Assembly (NCBI RefSeq): GCF_001006045.1
Contig: NZ_CP011267.1
Span: 806,001 to 870,000, forward strand
Length of the DNA stretch: 64,000 nt
Reading direction: 5' to 3'
Origin: Geoglobus ahangari
Lineage (GTDB): Archaea > Halobacteriota > Archaeoglobi > Archaeoglobales > Archaeoglobaceae
The translations under genes were made by a program, and so were the position numbers. Under the pieces are notes generated by a model. The model worked only from the letters and a program-made list of their open reading frames with translations. It made no database searches and had not been told where the DNA came from. This document shows, piece by piece, positions 40,146-48,735 of the stretch. Position 1 is the first letter of the stretch. Each line of letters opens with the position of its first letter.

Positions 40146-40847
40146 ATGCTCTCGAACGAGGTGCTGTGGTTCATACTGCTCATCGTCAGCTTCGCTGCCA
40201 TTACGCTGATGTACAGGCTCTTCGGCAGGGCCGGGCTATACGTGTGGATAGGGATGGCGATTATACTCGCAAACGTGCAGGTTGCCAAGATGATTGAGTT
40301 CTTCGGCCTCATAACGGCGATGGGCAATATAATCTACGGAACAACATTCCTTGCAACCGACATTCTCGCAGAAAAGTATGGCAAAAGCGCTGCAAGGAGA
40401 GGGGTGTTCGTCGGGTTCTTCGTTCTGATCGCGACGACGGTGATAATGCAGATAACCCTCGCATTCACTCCCGCTCCAGAGGACACTCTCGATCCAGCTC
40501 TCAGGCAGATCTTCGGCTTCATGCCAAGCGTCACGGTCTCAAGCCTCACGGCCTACCTGATCTCCCAGCTTCACGATGTCTGGGCGTTCCACATGTGGAA
40601 GGAGAAAACGAAGGGTAGGTTCCTCTGGCTGAGGAACAACGCCTCAACTCTCGTCTCGCAGCTCATAGACAACGCCACCTTCACGCTGCTGTTCTTTGTC
40701 GTATTCAACCCGCAGCTGTTCGCCGATCTCGGGTGGCAGGGTGTCTGGGAGATCTTCATAACTTCGTACGTGATGAAGTTCATCGTCGCAATCCTCGACA
40801 CACCCTTCATCTACCTTGCCACGAGAATGAATCCGGACGAGAGTTAG
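40146..40847 (+). CDS. VUT family queuosine-precursor transporter (YhhQ-like)
   Basis: 233 residues, six or seven helices. Family signatures: GNIIYGTTFLATDILAEKYG, ISQLHDVWAFHMWKEKTKGRFLWLRNN and STLVSQLIDNATFTLLFF. Relatives import queuosine or archaeosine precursors such as preQ0/preQ1; archaea need preQ0 for archaeosine in tRNA. TTTAAATA about 26 bp before the ATG; leaderless. Confidence 0.88.
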   Translation: MLSNEVLWFILLIVSFAAITLMYRLFGRAGLYVWIGMAIILANVQVAKMIEFFGLITAMGNIIYGTTFLATDILAEKYGKSAARRGVFVGFFVLIATTVIMQITLAFTPAPEDTLDPALRQIFGFMPSVTVSSLTAYLISQLHDVWAFHMWKEKTKGRFLWLRNNASTLVSQLIDNATFTLLFFVVFNPQLFADLGWQGVWEIFITSYVMKFIVAILDTPFIYLATRMNPDES

Positions 40848-40876
40848 GTTTTTTAGCAGTCCCTCCAACTCTTTCC

Positions 40877-41176
40877 ATGAGCCTTACATTCATCGTTTTT
40901 CTGCTCGGGCTGGTGTACGGCTTTGCAAATCCGGGGAGGGAGGACAGGCTCAGGCTGATCAGGAACTCACTGATTGTCGGAGTAATCTTCGGAGCTCTCA
41001 TAGCTCTGGCGTTCTTCATTTTCACAATCCCAGCGGCCTTTGCCATGCCCGTGCTTCCGCTGCTGGGAGGGGTTGCAGGCATACTCGCCGGGATCTTCGC
41101 GGCCCTTTACTTCGGTGTGGTCTTTGCCGTGGGCACGATCATCGGGGACATGCTCGAGTCCCTGATAAAACGCTAA
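40877..41176 (+). CDS. Small membrane protein, 99 residues
   Basis: Three hydrophobic segments (FIVFLLGLVYGFA, LIVGVIFGALIALAFFIF, and a Gly/Ala-rich pair LLGGVAGILAGIFAALYFGV), with a basic loop NPGREDRLRLIRN between the first two. No family recognised with certainty; resembles small archaeal GlsB/YeaQ or DUF-type membrane proteins only in shape. The upstream portion of the open frame (from 40733) overlaps the VUT gene and is not used. Confidence 0.6.
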   Translation: MSLTFIVFLLGLVYGFANPGREDRLRLIRNSLIVGVIFGALIALAFFIFTIPAAFAMPVLPLLGGVAGILAGIFAALYFGVVFAVGTIIGDMLESLIKR

Positions 41177-41208
41177 CTTTTTAAAGCTGAGTTCCCGCCC
41201 TTAAGAGC

Positions 41209-43080
41209 ATGTTAAAGGATGTCATACTTGACGAGCCGGGGAAAAGGGTGTTTCTTCTCGGCAACGAGGCGATTGCGAGGGGTGCAATCGAGGCGGGAAT
41301 AGATGTTTTTTCCGCTTATCCCGGCACACCATCATCCGAAATAACCGACACGCTCAATTCTGCCTGCAAGCACCTGAGAGGAAGGATGGAGTACAGGATG
41401 GAGTACGCTGTGAACGAGAAGGTGGCCTTTGAGGTGGCGATAGGTGCGTCGCTTGCGGGCAAGAGGGGAATGACCGCGATGAAGCATGTCGGGTTGAATG
41501 TTGCGGCAGACTCGCTCTTCAGCTTCGCTTATGTCGGGGCAAGGGGTGGCTTCGTCTGCGTCTCGGCAGACGACCCCTCAATGCACTCCAGCCAGAACGA
41601 GCAGGACAACAGGTGGTACGGGATAGCCGCGAAGGTGCCGGTCGTCGAGCCATCAAGCGTGGGAGAGGCCAAGGAGATGGTCAAGCTCGCTTTCGACCTA
41701 TCGGAGCGCTTTGGACTCCCCTTCATACTCAGAAGCTACACGAGGCTGAGCCACTCGAGTGGTATCGTGGAGCTGGGCGAGATTCCGGAGAAGAGGCTTA
41801 AGAAAGTCAGGTGGGAGAGGCACCCTGACACCGACGTCGTGCTTCCAGCACACGCGAGAAGGCTGAAGCCAATCCTGCAGAAGAAACTCGCAGACCTCGA
41901 GGACTTCTTCACGAGCTCAGACATTAACTGGGTGGACGAGGCAGATGGGAAGAGGGGAATAATCGCGTGCGGAATGAGCTACAACTATGCCGTCGAGGCA
42001 CTGGAAAACCTTGGCGTTGAGATGCCTGTCCTCAAGCTCTCGTCGATGAACCCATTGCCGAGGAAGCTCATCGCCGACTTCCTCGCTAACCTCGACGAGG
42101 TGCTGGTGGTTGAGGAGGTTGACCCGGTGGTGGAGCTTCAGGTGAGGGCGATGGCTAAGGAGCTTGACGTGGAGGTTCACGGGAAGATGGACGGCTACCT
42201 GCCAGAGAACTTCGAGTACAACGTCTCGATCGTCCAGAAGGGAATTGCGAGGCTTGGAGGAAAGAGCTACGATTATGCTCACCTCCTCGAAACGGCCAAG
42301 AGCATGGCCGAGATTGCCCCTCCGAGACCTCCTGTTCTCTGCCCCGGCTGTCCCCACACCGCGACGTTTTACGCGATCAGGAAGGTGGTGAACGAGCTCG
42401 GCAACGCATCACTCCCCAGCGACATCGGCTGCTACACGCTCGGGATAAACAAGCCGCTCGAGGCTGTGGACATAACCATCTGCATGGGAGCAAGCGTTGG
42501 AACGTCCAACGGCCTGAGCTACGTGCTTGATGATGCGATAATCGCCACCATCGGCGACTCAACGTTCTTCCACACCGGCATCCCGCCGCTCGTCAATGCT
42601 GTTTACAACGGCAACAGGTTCGTGCTCGTGGTTCTGGACAACTCCACGACCGGCATGACGGGACACCAGCCCCACCCGGGAGTTGATGCAAGAGGTTGCG
42701 GGGAGAAGGGGCACGCGGTGAGGATTGAGGACGTTTGCAGGGCGATAGGGGTCAGGTTCGTGGAGGTGGTCAAGTCCTACAACATCAGGGCGATGGAGGA
42801 CGCGCTGAGGAGGGCGCTGAAGCACGACGGGCCCGCGGTGATAGTGTCCAAGCAGCCGTGCGCGATCCTCTGGAACAGGGAGAGGAAGGCCAAGGGCATA
42901 AGGATAACCCCGTTCGAGGTGGGCGAGGGTTGCATGGAGTGCATGAAGTGTGTCAGGGAGTTCACGTGTCCGGCCATATACATTCAGGACGGAAGGCCCG
43001 TGATAGACCCAGCACTCTGCGCCGGATGCGGTGTCTGTGCTGCGGTGTGTCCTTACAGAGCAATAAAGCCTGCGAGGTGA
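41209..43080 (+). CDS. iorA: Indolepyruvate ferredoxin oxidoreductase, alpha subunit
   Basis: 623 residues. N-terminal pyruvate-oxidoreductase-type domain (EAGIDVFSAYPGTPSSEI, KHVGLNVAADSL, VSADDPSMHSSQNEQDNR), central domain, then thiamine diphosphate binding (LCPGCPHTA, TIGDSTFFHTGIPPLVNAV) and a C-terminal two-cluster ferredoxin (GCMECMKCVREFTCP and CAGCGVCAAVCPY). Oxidises aryl pyruvates from aromatic amino acids to aryl-acetyl-CoA with ferredoxin. CTTTTTAAAG at 41177-41186 gives a leaderless promoter. Followed at 5 bp by iorB. Confidence 0.95.
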   Translation: MLKDVILDEPGKRVFLLGNEAIARGAIEAGIDVFSAYPGTPSSEITDTLNSACKHLRGRMEYRMEYAVNEKVAFEVAIGASLAGKRGMTAMKHVGLNVAADSLFSFAYVGARGGFVCVSADDPSMHSSQNEQDNRWYGIAAKVPVVEPSSVGEAKEMVKLAFDLSERFGLPFILRSYTRLSHSSGIVELGEIPEKRLKKVRWERHPDTDVVLPAHARRLKPILQKKLADLEDFFTSSDINWVDEADGKRGIIACGMSYNYAVEALENLGVEMPVLKLSSMNPLPRKLIADFLANLDEVLVVEEVDPVVELQVRAMAKELDVEVHGKMDGYLPENFEYNVSIVQKGIARLGGKSYDYAHLLETAKSMAEIAPPRPPVLCPGCPHTATFYAIRKVVNELGNASLPSDIGCYTLGINKPLEAVDITICMGASVGTSNGLSYVLDDAIIATIGDSTFFHTGIPPLVNAVYNGNRFVLVVLDNSTTGMTGHQPHPGVDARGCGEKGHAVRIEDVCRAIGVRFVEVVKSYNIRAMEDALRRALKHDGPAVIVSKQPCAILWNRERKAKGIRITPFEVGEGCMECMKCVREFTCPAIYIQDGRPVIDPALCAGCGVCAAVCPYRAIKPAR

Positions 43081-43084
43081 TATC

Positions 43085-43678
43085 GTGAAGGTGAATGTCC
43101 TCATTGTAGGGGTTGGCGGGCAGGGTGTGCTCACGACCTCCGGACTTCTGGCGAGAGCGGGCATGTACGAGGGGCTGAATGTTGTTTCGGCAGAGACGCA
43201 CGGAATGGCCCAGCGTGGGGGGAGCGTGGAGGTGCACCTGAGGTTTGGCGATGTAAGGGCTCCGCTCATCCCCTACGGACATGCTGACTTCATAGCATCT
43301 CTTGAGCCCGTCGAGGTGCTCAGGTACGGGCAGTACATGAACGAAAATACTGTCGTGCTGATGAACACCCGCCCCATATCTCCACCTTCCGTCTCGACAG
43401 GAGATGCGAGGTACCCCTCGATGGATGAGATCCTCGAGAGGGTTGAGGGGGTCACGGAGAACATCCACCTCATAAATGCCTCTGAGATCGCGGAAAGGCT
43501 CGGGAACATTCAGGCCGCAAACGTGGTGATGGCAGGCGCTTTGATAGGGCTCGGCCTGCCGCTCAGCATTGAATCCGTCGAAATGGCAATAGCTGATGTC
43601 ATGCCGGAAAAGATAAGGGATCTCAACGTTAAAGCACTCAGGGAGGGGTTCGCAGCGGGGCAAAGGCTCAGGAAGTGA
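43085..43678 (+). CDS. iorB: Indolepyruvate ferredoxin oxidoreductase, beta subunit
   Basis: 197 residues, GTG start with TGATATC just before and GAGGTGAT overlapping the end of iorA. Gamma-type oxidoreductase domain: VGVGGQGVLTTSGLLARAG, ETHGMAQRGGSVEVHLR, NVVMAGALIGLGLPL. Forms the heterodimer with IorA. Overlaps the convergent deaminase by 11 bp. Confidence 0.95.
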   Translation: MKVNVLIVGVGGQGVLTTSGLLARAGMYEGLNVVSAETHGMAQRGGSVEVHLRFGDVRAPLIPYGHADFIASLEPVEVLRYGQYMNENTVVLMNTRPISPPSVSTGDARYPSMDEILERVEGVTENIHLINASEIAERLGNIQAANVVMAGALIGLGLPLSIESVEMAIADVMPEKIRDLNVKALREGFAAGQRLRK

Positions 43679-44933
43679 ACTTCTCCTTTATCTTCTCCAC
43701 CTTGTCTGTCACTTTTTCCTCGTCAATGGTGAGCACAACCCTGTCCTCCATCACGATCTCTCCGTTGACAATCAGGTGCTGCACCTCCTCTCCGCTGGCC
43801 GAGTACACGAGGCTGTAGAGGGGGTTGTAGCTCGGGTAGAACTGGGGCGACTTTGACAGGATCGCAAGGTCTGCGAGGTATCCTTCCTCAATCCTCCCAC
43901 CCTCGATTCCATACGCAGCATATCCGTTGGCGGTGGCCATATCCATAACATCCCTCGCCTTGACCGCATCGGCCCTCATGTATTTCACCTTCTGGAGAAG
44001 TGAGGCGAACTTCATCTCCTGAAAGAAGTTGAAGCTGTTGTTGCTCGCCACGCCATCGCTCCCGAGCGCCACGTTGATTCCGCGCTCGAGCATGTCCCTC
44101 ACCCGTGCGATTCCCGAGGAGAGCTTCAGGTTGCTTACCGGGTTGTGGACGACGCTCACACCCCTCCTCCTCAGTATCTCTATCTCCTCGTCATCCAGCC
44201 ACACTCCGTGGGCTATGACCACGTTGCTGTCCAGAAATCCAATCCTGTCGAGAAGCCTGACCGGAGTTGTCCCGTACCTGCTCTTTATCTCCTCAACCTC
44301 CCATTGTGTTTCGGAGACGTGAATGTGAATTCTCGTCCCTATCTTATCTGCCCTCTCCTTAACTGTTCTGAGAAAGTCTGGAGTGCAGGTGTACGGGGCG
44401 TGCGGGCCGTAAATTGCTGTGATTCTTCCATCGAAGGAGTTGTTCCAGTCCCTGATGAACTTCTCCCCGATTTCGAGCTCTCTTCTCGCCTTCTCCTCGT
44501 CTCCCCTATCCGCCATTCCGTAGCAGAGGACAGCTCTGACTCCGCTCTCTCCAACAGCCTTGGCAACCTCGTCCATGAAGATGTACAGGTCGCTGAAGCC
44601 TGCTATTCCACTCCTTATCATCTCAACGATCGCGAGCATTGTTCCCCAGTAAATGTCGCTGGCAGTCATCTTCCTCTCAAGCCTCCAGACGTTTCTCAGC
44701 CACTCGCTGAGCTCAAGGTCTTCAGCAGCACCCCTCAGCAGGGTCATGGCAGCATGAGTGTGGGCGTTGAAGAATGCGGGGATGACGATCATGTTTTTCC
44801 CAGTGAAGGTAATCTTTCCCTTCAGCTCCTGCTTTGAGACCTTGGATATCCTCTTTCCGTCGATACCAATTGATGCTCTTGTAAATTCACCGTTTATGTA
44901 GCAGAGCGCATCGTTTATTGCGATGGAGTGCAT
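43668..44933 (-). CDS. mtaD: 5-methylthioadenosine/S-adenosylhomocysteine deaminase
   Basis: 421 residues, amidohydrolase barrel. Metal ligands: HTHAAMTLLRG, HIHVSETQWEVEE, AHGVWLDDEEI, and GSDGVASNNSF. Belongs to the ATZ/TRZ-like group in which archaeal members deaminate SAH, MTA and adenosine, salvaging SAM by-products. Last gene of the GC-rich core before the AT-rich island. Confidence 0.87.
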   Translation of the reverse strand: MHSIAINDALCYINGEFTRASIGIDGKRISKVSKQELKGKITFTGKNMIVIPAFFNAHTHAAMTLLRGAAEDLELSEWLRNVWRLERKMTASDIYWGTMLAIVEMIRSGIAGFSDLYIFMDEVAKAVGESGVRAVLCYGMADRGDEEKARRELEIGEKFIRDWNNSFDGRITAIYGPHAPYTCTPDFLRTVKERADKIGTRIHIHVSETQWEVEEIKSRYGTTPVRLLDRIGFLDSNVVIAHGVWLDDEEIEILRRRGVSVVHNPVSNLKLSSGIARVRDMLERGINVALGSDGVASNNSFNFFQEMKFASLLQKVKYMRADAVKARDVMDMATANGYAAYGIEGGRIEEGYLADLAILSKSPQFYPSYNPLYSLVYSASGEEVQHLIVNGEIVMEDRVVLTIDEEKVTDKVEKIKEKFTS

Positions 44934-44977
44934 GGGGTGTGTTCTTACGGGGGGTTGATTAAGGTTTGGGATAGTAG

Positions 44978-45538
44978 CTAGGAGGTGTTGTATACACTTT
45001 TCAATTTTTCCTCAGATCTGAAAAAATTGATTACGACACACTGATTGAACATCTTGACAGAAAGCGACCGCGATACAACAATTTTAACAGATACGTTGCG
45101 AAATTCGCTCTGAAAAGCTGGGAGAAGTACAGAGACCCGTACCACGTTTTCGAAGAAGTGTCAAAGATGCTTAGAGAGCTCATGGAATTTGACAGAATCA
45201 TCAATTTCATAGCCAAGAAAATGGATGAACTCGACATTGTAATTGACTCCGAAGTGTACAAAATAAACAGAAGCGACGACAGAGACTTAGAGCTCTTCGA
45301 AAAAATCTTGGATGCGCTAAAATCCAGCAGTATCAGGTTCAGGGACAACTTTGATCAAGAGATATTTATTGAGACTGCAGTTTACAGTGCTAAAACCTAG
45401 GAACCAATCGTTTTTGTTACAGACGATAGAGAATTCCTCAGAAAAAGTAACAGAGCCATAGAGGCCATAGATTTCCTTGATCTCGAAAATTTGAGATTTT
45501 GTTTGTTAGATGAGGTCCTGCAGGTTCTGTTAAAATGA
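44978..45538 (+). pseudogene. Broken PIN-domain gene with in-frame amber stop
   Basis: One frame stays open from just after a TAG at 44975 to TGA 45536-45538, interrupted only by TAG at 45398-45400. Before the stop: KSWEKYRDPYHVFEEVSKML, DRIINFIAKKMDELD, then DQEIFIETAVYSAKT. After it, without a frame change: EPIVFVTDDREFLRKS and LENLRFCLLDEVLQVLL. VFVTDDREFL is the usual last acidic motif of PIN domains, so the two halves belong to one gene. No normal start with the N-terminal PIN Asp is seen either. A decayed toxin is most likely. Confidence 0.6.
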
Positions 45539-45568
45539 AATGATGAAATGTTGTACTCTATTTGAACC

Positions 45569-45590
45569 CCATTACACTTGGTTGTAATGG
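45569..45590. repeat. 8-bp inverted repeat
   Basis: CCATTACA (45569-45576) and TGTAATGG (45583-45590) are perfect inverse copies around a six-base loop, in the gap between the PIN pseudogene and a minus-strand membrane protein gene. It may be a terminator hairpin or an operator. Confidence 0.4.
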
Positions 45591-45644
45591 TTAAGATGAG
45601 AAATGGGTGTAAGGTGAAAGTAGAATGGTGAATTTAACGTGAGC

Positions 45645-45962
45645 CTACTGAAAAGCTCTAATTATGCCGTAAATTAATTTTGCAATAAACAATACTGGAA
45701 TCATATAGATTGCAATTTGGAGGAGTACCAAGCCAATTTTGGTAGACAGGTCCCCTATAAAAGTAGAAATTCCCACAAGAGCTGATCCCAACAGGTTAAA
45801 TCCAACCGCTTGTAAAAATATACCAATTACGAGAGAGGTAATTAAAATTCCACTTGGCAAAATGAGGGAGAGTGGCCAATCCACAATTTTCTCAGGTGCG
45901 TCTATCAGAGTTTCTATTAAATTCTGCAAAGTTCCAAGCAGGGATTTAAATAGACTATCCAT
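45645..45962 (-). CDS. Small membrane protein, 105 residues, unknown
   Basis: An amphipathic N-terminus (LFKSLLGTLQNLIETLIDAP) is followed by two or three hydrophobic segments (LILPSGILITSLVIGIFLQA, KIGLVLLQIAIYMIPVLFIA). No family recognised. AT-rich codon use like the rest of the island. It lies just downstream of the nuclease lipoprotein gene on the same strand with a 69-bp gap, so it could be co-transcribed. Confidence 0.5.
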   Translation of the reverse strand: MDSLFKSLLGTLQNLIETLIDAPEKIVDWPLSLILPSGILITSLVIGIFLQAVGFNLLGSALVGISTFIGDLSTKIGLVLLQIAIYMIPVLFIAKLIYGIIRAFQ

Positions 45963-46031
45963 TGCAATATATATTACAAAAGTAATATTTAAAATTTATC
46001 CCCAAATTTCATTCGCAGACGTCAAACCACC

Positions 46032-47024
46032 TTACCACTCATAGTTATCCACCAGCTCCCCTTCGCTGTTGTAGAGGTAGGCAGTATCGTGATCGTTGTT
46101 CCATATAGCCCTTCCAGAATTCCAGAAGATGTCCGTTGAGTTGTCCAAACCCTTGCCGGTGTGCAGAATCACCTGCTCTCCGGGATCGAGAACAACGTCA
46201 GGAAAGATGTAATACTTGCCAGATTCATCCTGTATTTTCCAGCCGTAAAGCGATACGGAAGTGCTGCCGGTATTGGCTATAACCACATACTCGTCGTTCA
46301 GGCACTCTCTGTCATCCACCTCACCACATGCATCGTAATTGACTGAGAGAATCTCGACCACGGGTGGAGAGTAGTTCCACAATCCGATTTTATTCTGCTT
46401 AGCTTCTTCTTCAAGCTGCCTGTAAAGATCTCTCTTCGAGAACTCCGCTTCATAGTAACATCTTGCATAGCCTTCCTTTATCATCACAGCCCCGAAGTCC
46501 ACACCATTAACGTAAACATAGGCCAGGAGTCTTCCATAAACGTCCCTGGGTTCTGCTTTATCGTCTGTCTGGACAACAACCTGCTTTCCGTCGAGCAACT
46601 CTTTCGCCCTTTCTTCAGCCTTTCTGCCCCAGACTGCGAGATACTGCGTGTCAGCTATGCCATCATATTCGCCTTTCCTGTTTCTGCTTGCGTCAGTTTC
46701 AGGGCAGTCTATTCCAAGGATTCTGATTCTTTCTTTTGTTCCATCCTGAAAGAGAACATCAATCGTATCGCCATCAACAACGTAAACAACTCTTGCGGTA
46801 TAGTTTTTGCCGGGTAGAATTGAGAGTTTTTCAGCAGTTGGTGTAGGAATGGGTGTCTGTTCCGGGGATGGAGGTTGTGATGGAGTAGAGAGCGGAGTGG
46901 GTGATGTGGTAGTAGGAGTTGGAGTTGCAGTGAGTTGGGGGCTTTCCTCGGTTTGAGAGCACCCGAGAAGTGTCAGGGCGAGTAATGTCAAGAATGTGAT
47001 CAGTAGTTTCCCGTAGAAACCCAT
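46032..47024 (-). CDS. Exported thermonuclease (SNase) with lamin-tail domain, lipoprotein
   Basis: 330 residues. Signal peptide and lipobox at the start (LLALTLLGC, cleavage before Cys22), then a Pro/Thr/Ser-rich spacer (about residues 27-65). Staphylococcal-nuclease domain: VVDGDTIDVLFQDG, IRILGIDCPETD, GRLLAYVYVNG and GLWNYSPP. Residues 228-330 are a lamin-tail domain (VEILSVNYDACGEV, EYVVIANTGSTSVSLYGWKI, VILHTGKGLDN). A membrane-anchored nuclease outside the cell; uptake of DNA for food, or defence against incoming DNA, are both possible. Confidence 0.87.
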   Translation of the reverse strand: MGFYGKLLITFLTLLALTLLGCSQTEESPQLTATPTPTTTSPTPLSTPSQPPSPEQTPIPTPTAEKLSILPGKNYTARVVYVVDGDTIDVLFQDGTKERIRILGIDCPETDASRNRKGEYDGIADTQYLAVWGRKAEERAKELLDGKQVVVQTDDKAEPRDVYGRLLAYVYVNGVDFGAVMIKEGYARCYYEAEFSKRDLYRQLEEEAKQNKIGLWNYSPPVVEILSVNYDACGEVDDRECLNDEYVVIANTGSTSVSLYGWKIQDESGKYYIFPDVVLDPGEQVILHTGKGLDNSTDIFWNSGRAIWNNDHDTAYLYNSEGELVDNYEW

Positions 47025-47054
47025 GTTGAATATTTTCAGCTGACAGCTTTAAGA

Positions 47055-47822
47055 TTACTGATTCTTGAGCTGTGCAATAGAAAAGGTATCATTATCCTGA
47101 AGTATAACTCCACTCAAGTGCCCCCATATGTTAACAACATTGTCACCTGATACAATACTGATTGGGAACATTAATGTAAGGAAAAACAGGTAAAACATTG
47201 CCAGAACGTAGGCAACTACTATTCTCTTAATTTTTTCTTTTTCTCTTGCATGTCTCCAAGCGACCATTGTTAAAGGTAAGGCAGTTATGAATAGCAGTAT
47301 AAGAATTACAGCTATTGTATTCACATACATGGAAACAAAAAAGTATAGTGTTGCGAAAATCAGGAAAAGATAAGACAATATGTTGTCTTTTTTATCGAAC
47401 GAGATTAACAGAGCCACAGCATATCCAAACATGCCAATCGCTGCACCTGTAATGCCTGAGAAGCCGTATATGTTCCCACTCCCACCGAAACTGGAAAGTA
47501 TATACATTGAATACGCAGAACTGAATATTGGTACAACGATTAGAATTGCCAACAAAGAGTATCTGAAAATTTTATCATGATCAAGATGGTTGTAGAGTAG
47601 CATTGAGACAAATCCGAATAATGCATAATAAAACAGATTCCTGAGCAAATGTCCCGGCTCGTAGTGAACAAAATTCGTGGTGTAGAGGGTTAGAATGGAG
47701 TAGTCTTCAGTGTTGAGTGTCAGGGCTTTTTTAATTTCTGGGTCCAGATAAAAGATTATTAGACACAAAAAAGCTGGAATCAGTAAAATAAAAAGACCAT
47801 CTACGTATTTTTTATAGTTCAT
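47055..47822 (-). CDS. Rhomboid-family intramembrane serine protease
   Basis: 255 residues, about six to seven helices. Rhomboid hallmarks: FVHYEPGHLLRNLFYY, catalytic Ser122 in the GFSG motif (YGFSGITGAAIG), and catalytic His235 in NIWGHLSGVI. Divergent from typical rhomboids elsewhere. Cuts membrane proteins at or near the membrane surface. Adjacent on the same strand to the exported nuclease (30 bp), a conceivable substrate to be released from the membrane. Confidence 0.82.
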   Translation of the reverse strand: MNYKKYVDGLFILLIPAFLCLIIFYLDPEIKKALTLNTEDYSILTLYTTNFVHYEPGHLLRNLFYYALFGFVSMLLYNHLDHDKIFRYSLLAILIVVPIFSSAYSMYILSSFGGSGNIYGFSGITGAAIGMFGYAVALLISFDKKDNILSYLFLIFATLYFFVSMYVNTIAVILILLFITALPLTMVAWRHAREKEKIKRIVVAYVLAMFYLFFLTLMFPISIVSGDNVVNIWGHLSGVILQDNDTFSIAQLKNQ

Positions 47823-47825
47823 AAC

Positions 47826-48239
47826 TCATTCTCTCAAATACTGCCCTCCAACCGGCACAAACCTCTTTGGCTTTACTGGTTTATCGTATTTCCTAATATC
47901 TTCAAGCTCAATAGCCATCCATAGCTTCCTCTTCTTCTTTCCATGCCCCCATCTCTCCTGAGATTTGATGTACTCTCTCAGCTCCTCTTTAGTTAAGAAA
48001 ATTCTATCTCCAAAAGTCTCAAAGAACTTCATCGGATCTTCCTGCAGGAGGATCATTTTGATCTTCGCTTCTCCAACAAACCCAGTATCCTCGTGAGACT
48101 GATAGAATACGAACTTCATTCCCGGCTTTAGCTGCTTCCAGACTGTAGCGGGCTTAACGAAAACGTCCTTGCCTTCCTTGAAGAAGCGATCCATGAACCG
48201 CTTTGGGATTGGGTAGGTTACGCCTACAATTTCACCCAT
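47826..48239 (-). CDS. DUF365 family protein, PUA/EVE-like
   Basis: 137 residues from ATG 48239, which shares a base with the hicB stop. EIVGVTYPIPKRFMDRFF, QLKPGMKFVFYQSHEDTGFVG and RIFLTKEELREYI fit DUF365, an archaeal family I take to have a PUA-like barrel, as in EVE and ASCH domains, which bind nucleic acids or modified bases. It is the last gene of the EVE-hicA-hicB-DUF365 operon. Confidence 0.72.
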   Translation of the reverse strand: MGEIVGVTYPIPKRFMDRFFKEGKDVFVKPATVWKQLKPGMKFVFYQSHEDTGFVGEAKIKMILLQEDPMKFFETFGDRIFLTKEELREYIKSQERWGHGKKKRKLWMAIELEDIRKYDKPVKPKRFVPVGGQYLRE

Positions 48240-48487
48240 CAAACCACCTTGGCTTTGATATTCTCCATGACCTCCTTGAGCAACTCCTTCCCCATCGGCT
48301 TGGGTATCTCTCTGCCTTCTTTCTTCGCAGCTTCGATCCACAGCTCAATGGCAGTTTTAATCTCCTTCAAAGCCTTTTCTTCAGTTTCACCGAAGGCAGA
48401 GCAGCCCGGCAGCTCGGGAACTACAGCGATATAGCCCTCATCCTCCTCGCTGTAGAATATCTCAATCGTGTACTTGTGCATGATCAC
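48239..48487 (-). CDS. HicB-family antitoxin
   Basis: 82 residues. HicB partial RNase H fold: YTIEIFYSEEDEGYIAVVPE then LPGCSAFGETEEKALKEIKT, and a helical tail. Lacks a separate DNA-binding domain at the end, so autoregulation may depend on another protein. Overlaps hicA by 4 bp; order toxin then antitoxin is usual for hicAB. Confidence 0.88.
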   Translation of the reverse strand: MIMHKYTIEIFYSEEDEGYIAVVPELPGCSAFGETEEKALKEIKTAIELWIEAAKKEGREIPKPMGKELLKEVMENIKAKVV

Positions 48488-48735
48488 TCCTCCTCAAGTA
48501 GATTATACTTCTCAATCACTTTTAAAAATTGCCTTACTTGGTAAGGTTTTGCCTTGCCTTTTACATTCTGAAAATTCAGAATCTCTCTAACTCCTTCTCT
48601 GACGTACACTCTGTGGCTGCCTTTGCCACCCCTGAATTTGAAGCCGAAGAGTTCAGCAGCCTTGCAAAGCTCCTCAAATCTGACATTCTTTGGGTTGTTC
48701 TTCAGTTTCTCGTAAATCTCCTTTTTCTTCGTCAT
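48484..48735 (-). CDS. HicA-family mRNA interferase toxin
   Basis: 83 residues. HicA dsRNA-binding-like fold with the key His in [15 protein letters not shown] longer N-terminal helix ([20 protein letters not shown]) than typical. Expected to cleave mRNA. The start overlaps the EVE gene by 4 bp, so an EVE protein is made from the same message, which is unusual for hicAB. Confidence 0.86.
   Translation of the reverse strand: MTKKKEIYEKLKNNPKNVRFEELCKAAELFGFKFRGGKGSHRVYVREGVREILNFQNVKGKAKPYQVRQFLKVIEKYNLLEEE

Noticed and set aside
40733-40876. N-terminal extension of the small membrane protein
   Set aside because: This part of the frame overlaps the VUT transporter gene and encodes a charged, non-hydrophobic sequence without support.
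44934-45010. Left attachment site matching the tRNA-Gln 3' end
   Set aside because: I looked for a copy of the tRNA 3' sequence at the left edge of the island and did not see one.
45398-45400. Pyrrolysine readthrough of the amber codon in the PIN frame
   Set aside because: No pyl genes in the window, no sign that this protein family uses pyrrolysine, and the gene also lacks its N-terminal motif, so decay is simpler.
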